Below, in pieces: positions 47,682-48,282 of a stretch of 48,282 nt of DNA. Origin of the DNA: JAUYQR01 sp031377265. GTDB taxonomy: Bacteria; Pseudomonadota; Alphaproteobacteria; Rhodobacterales; Rhodobacteraceae. The position numbers and the translations under genes were made by a program. The DNA lies in the NCBI RefSeq assembly GCF_031377265.1, contig NZ_JANMET010000085.1:1-48282 (forward strand), written 5' to 3'. The notes below the pieces were generated by a model. That model was not told the DNA's origin, searched no databases, and saw only the letters and a list, made by a program, of their open reading frames with translations. Position 1 is the first letter of the stretch. Each line of letters opens with the position of its first letter.

Positions 47682-48282
47682 CTACCTCCCCCGGTTGCTC
47701 CGCTTCCCACCCCTTTGCCCCGGACGCCCCCCTGTACTCCGCCCCGCCATCTTCACCGCCTCCTCGACCGCCTCTTCCACCACCGACTGCCGGGCCAAGG
47801 GATCGTCGGCGATGGCCAGTTCTACCGCCTCCAGCCGCTTCACCTCGTCGCGCAGGCGGGCGGCTTCTTCGAACTCCAGGTTTTCGGCGGCCTTGCGCAT
47901 CTGCAGGCGCAGCGCATCCAGATGGGCGGCGAGGTTCTTGCCGACCATCGGTTTGTCGACCTTGGCGGTGATGCGGGCCTGATCGGTGTCGCCCTTCCAC
48001 AGGCCCGAGAGCACGTCATCGACGTTCTTGCGGATGGTTTCGGGCGTGATGCCATGCGCCGTGTTGTAGGCCACCTGCTTTTCCCGCCGCCGGGTGGTTT
48101 CGCCAATCGCGCGTTCCATGCTGCCGGTGATCCGGTCGGCATACATGATCACCCGGCCTTCGGAGTTGCGCGCGGCGCGGCCGATGGTCTGGATGAGGCT
48201 GGTTTCGGAGCGCAGGAAGCCCTCCTTGTCGGCGTCGAGAATGGCCACCAGGCCACATTCAGGGATGTCGAGACCTTCGCGC
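47682..48282 (-). CDS. uvrB: Excinuclease ABC subunit B, C-terminal part (runs off window)
   Basis: About the last 200 residues of UvrB. The helicase-type motif VI region is 'EGFLRSETSLIQTIGRAARN', preceded by 'REGLDIPECGLVAILDADK'. The beta-domain end is 'VIMYADRITGSMERAIGETT'. The UVR motif that binds UvrC lies near 'LDALRLQMRKAAENLEFEEA' then 'ARLRDEVKRLE'. A basic Gly/Arg tail ends it. It is a core nucleotide-excision-repair gene. The upstream part lies beyond the right edge of the window. Confidence 0.97.
   Translation of the reverse strand, partial: REGLDIPECGLVAILDADKEGFLRSETSLIQTIGRAARNSEGRVIMYADRITGSMERAIGETTRRREKQVAYNTAHGITPETIRKNVDDVLSGLWKGDTDQARITAKVDKPMVGKNLAAHLDALRLQMRKAAENLEFEEAARLRDEVKRLEAVELAIADDPLARQSVVEEAVEEAVKMAGRSTGGRPGQRGGKRSNRGR

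Overview
The window is a stretch of high-GC alphaproteobacterial chromosome. The gene content points to the family Rhodobacteraceae: an Lrp-type PutR divergent from putA, a Tad pilus locus with short VDW-type Flp pilins, an HxlR/SDR pair, DUF1127 and DUF2927 proteins, an encoded-CCA tRNA-Leu and an A-type RNase P RNA. I cannot name genus or species from sequence alone. There is no phage, transposase, CRISPR array or rRNA operon. Almost all of it is ordinary core chromosome, with one visibly AT-richer insertion at the right-hand end.

Layout. 1-2000: 5' part of putA (cut by the window edge), putR, a 41-residue basic peptide, a weakly supported short ORF and tRNA-Leu(UAA). 2114-6179: an unassigned helical-barrel-like protein, a succinyl-CoA:3-ketoacid CoA-transferase pair (scoAB), a small acetyltransferase, a small membrane protein and a lytic transglycosylase. 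6537-17272: a complete Tad (tight adherence) pilus locus with two Flp pilins, CpaB, the secretin CpaC/RcpA, an OmpA-like lipoprotein in the usual CpaD place, TadZ, TadA, TadB, TadC, two TPR lipoproteins and the prepilin peptidase. An AAA+ ATPase follows on the same strand. Three intrinsic terminators divide the locus into separate transcription units.

18693-32663: folate salvage ligase and MgtE; guanine deaminase and, 1 kb further, 8-oxoguanine deaminase; an RraB-like protein; HisN; an XRE regulator; a quinone oxidoreductase; a LysR regulator facing a DUF1127 gene with a candidate LysR box between them; a Bax inhibitor-1 protein with a possible heat-shock-type promoter; a GNAT; a VIT-family transporter; a decayed P-loop remnant; rpmG; a glycosyltransferase; and RNase P RNA.

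32725-40229: an SDR/HxlR divergent pair, an AmpD-like amidase, an Excalibur-like lipoprotein, gatC-gatA, a ceramidase-family membrane protein, a UPF0173-like metallo-hydrolase, the tRNA adenosine deaminase and an RluB-type pseudouridine synthase with a long basic tail.

40737-46110: the most system-like part of the window. It is a tightly packed operon: a 27-residue membrane peptide, an XpaC-like membrane protein, TelA (toxic anion resistance), a DUF2927 lipoprotein, an SPFH protein with a Met/Gly-rich linker and a GYF-like tail, and a double zinc-ribbon membrane protein. SPFH and zinc-ribbon proteins of this kind sit beside PspA in Bacillus (YdjI/YdjG), while TelA and XpaC are known from tellurite/stress loci. 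The combination suggests a membrane-stress module without a local PspA.

46107-48282: a small membrane protein, an ABM-fold protein, a 117-bp duplicated 3' fragment of that ABM gene, an AT-richer unknown gene apparently translationally coupled to uvrB, and the 3' part of uvrB (cut by the window edge).
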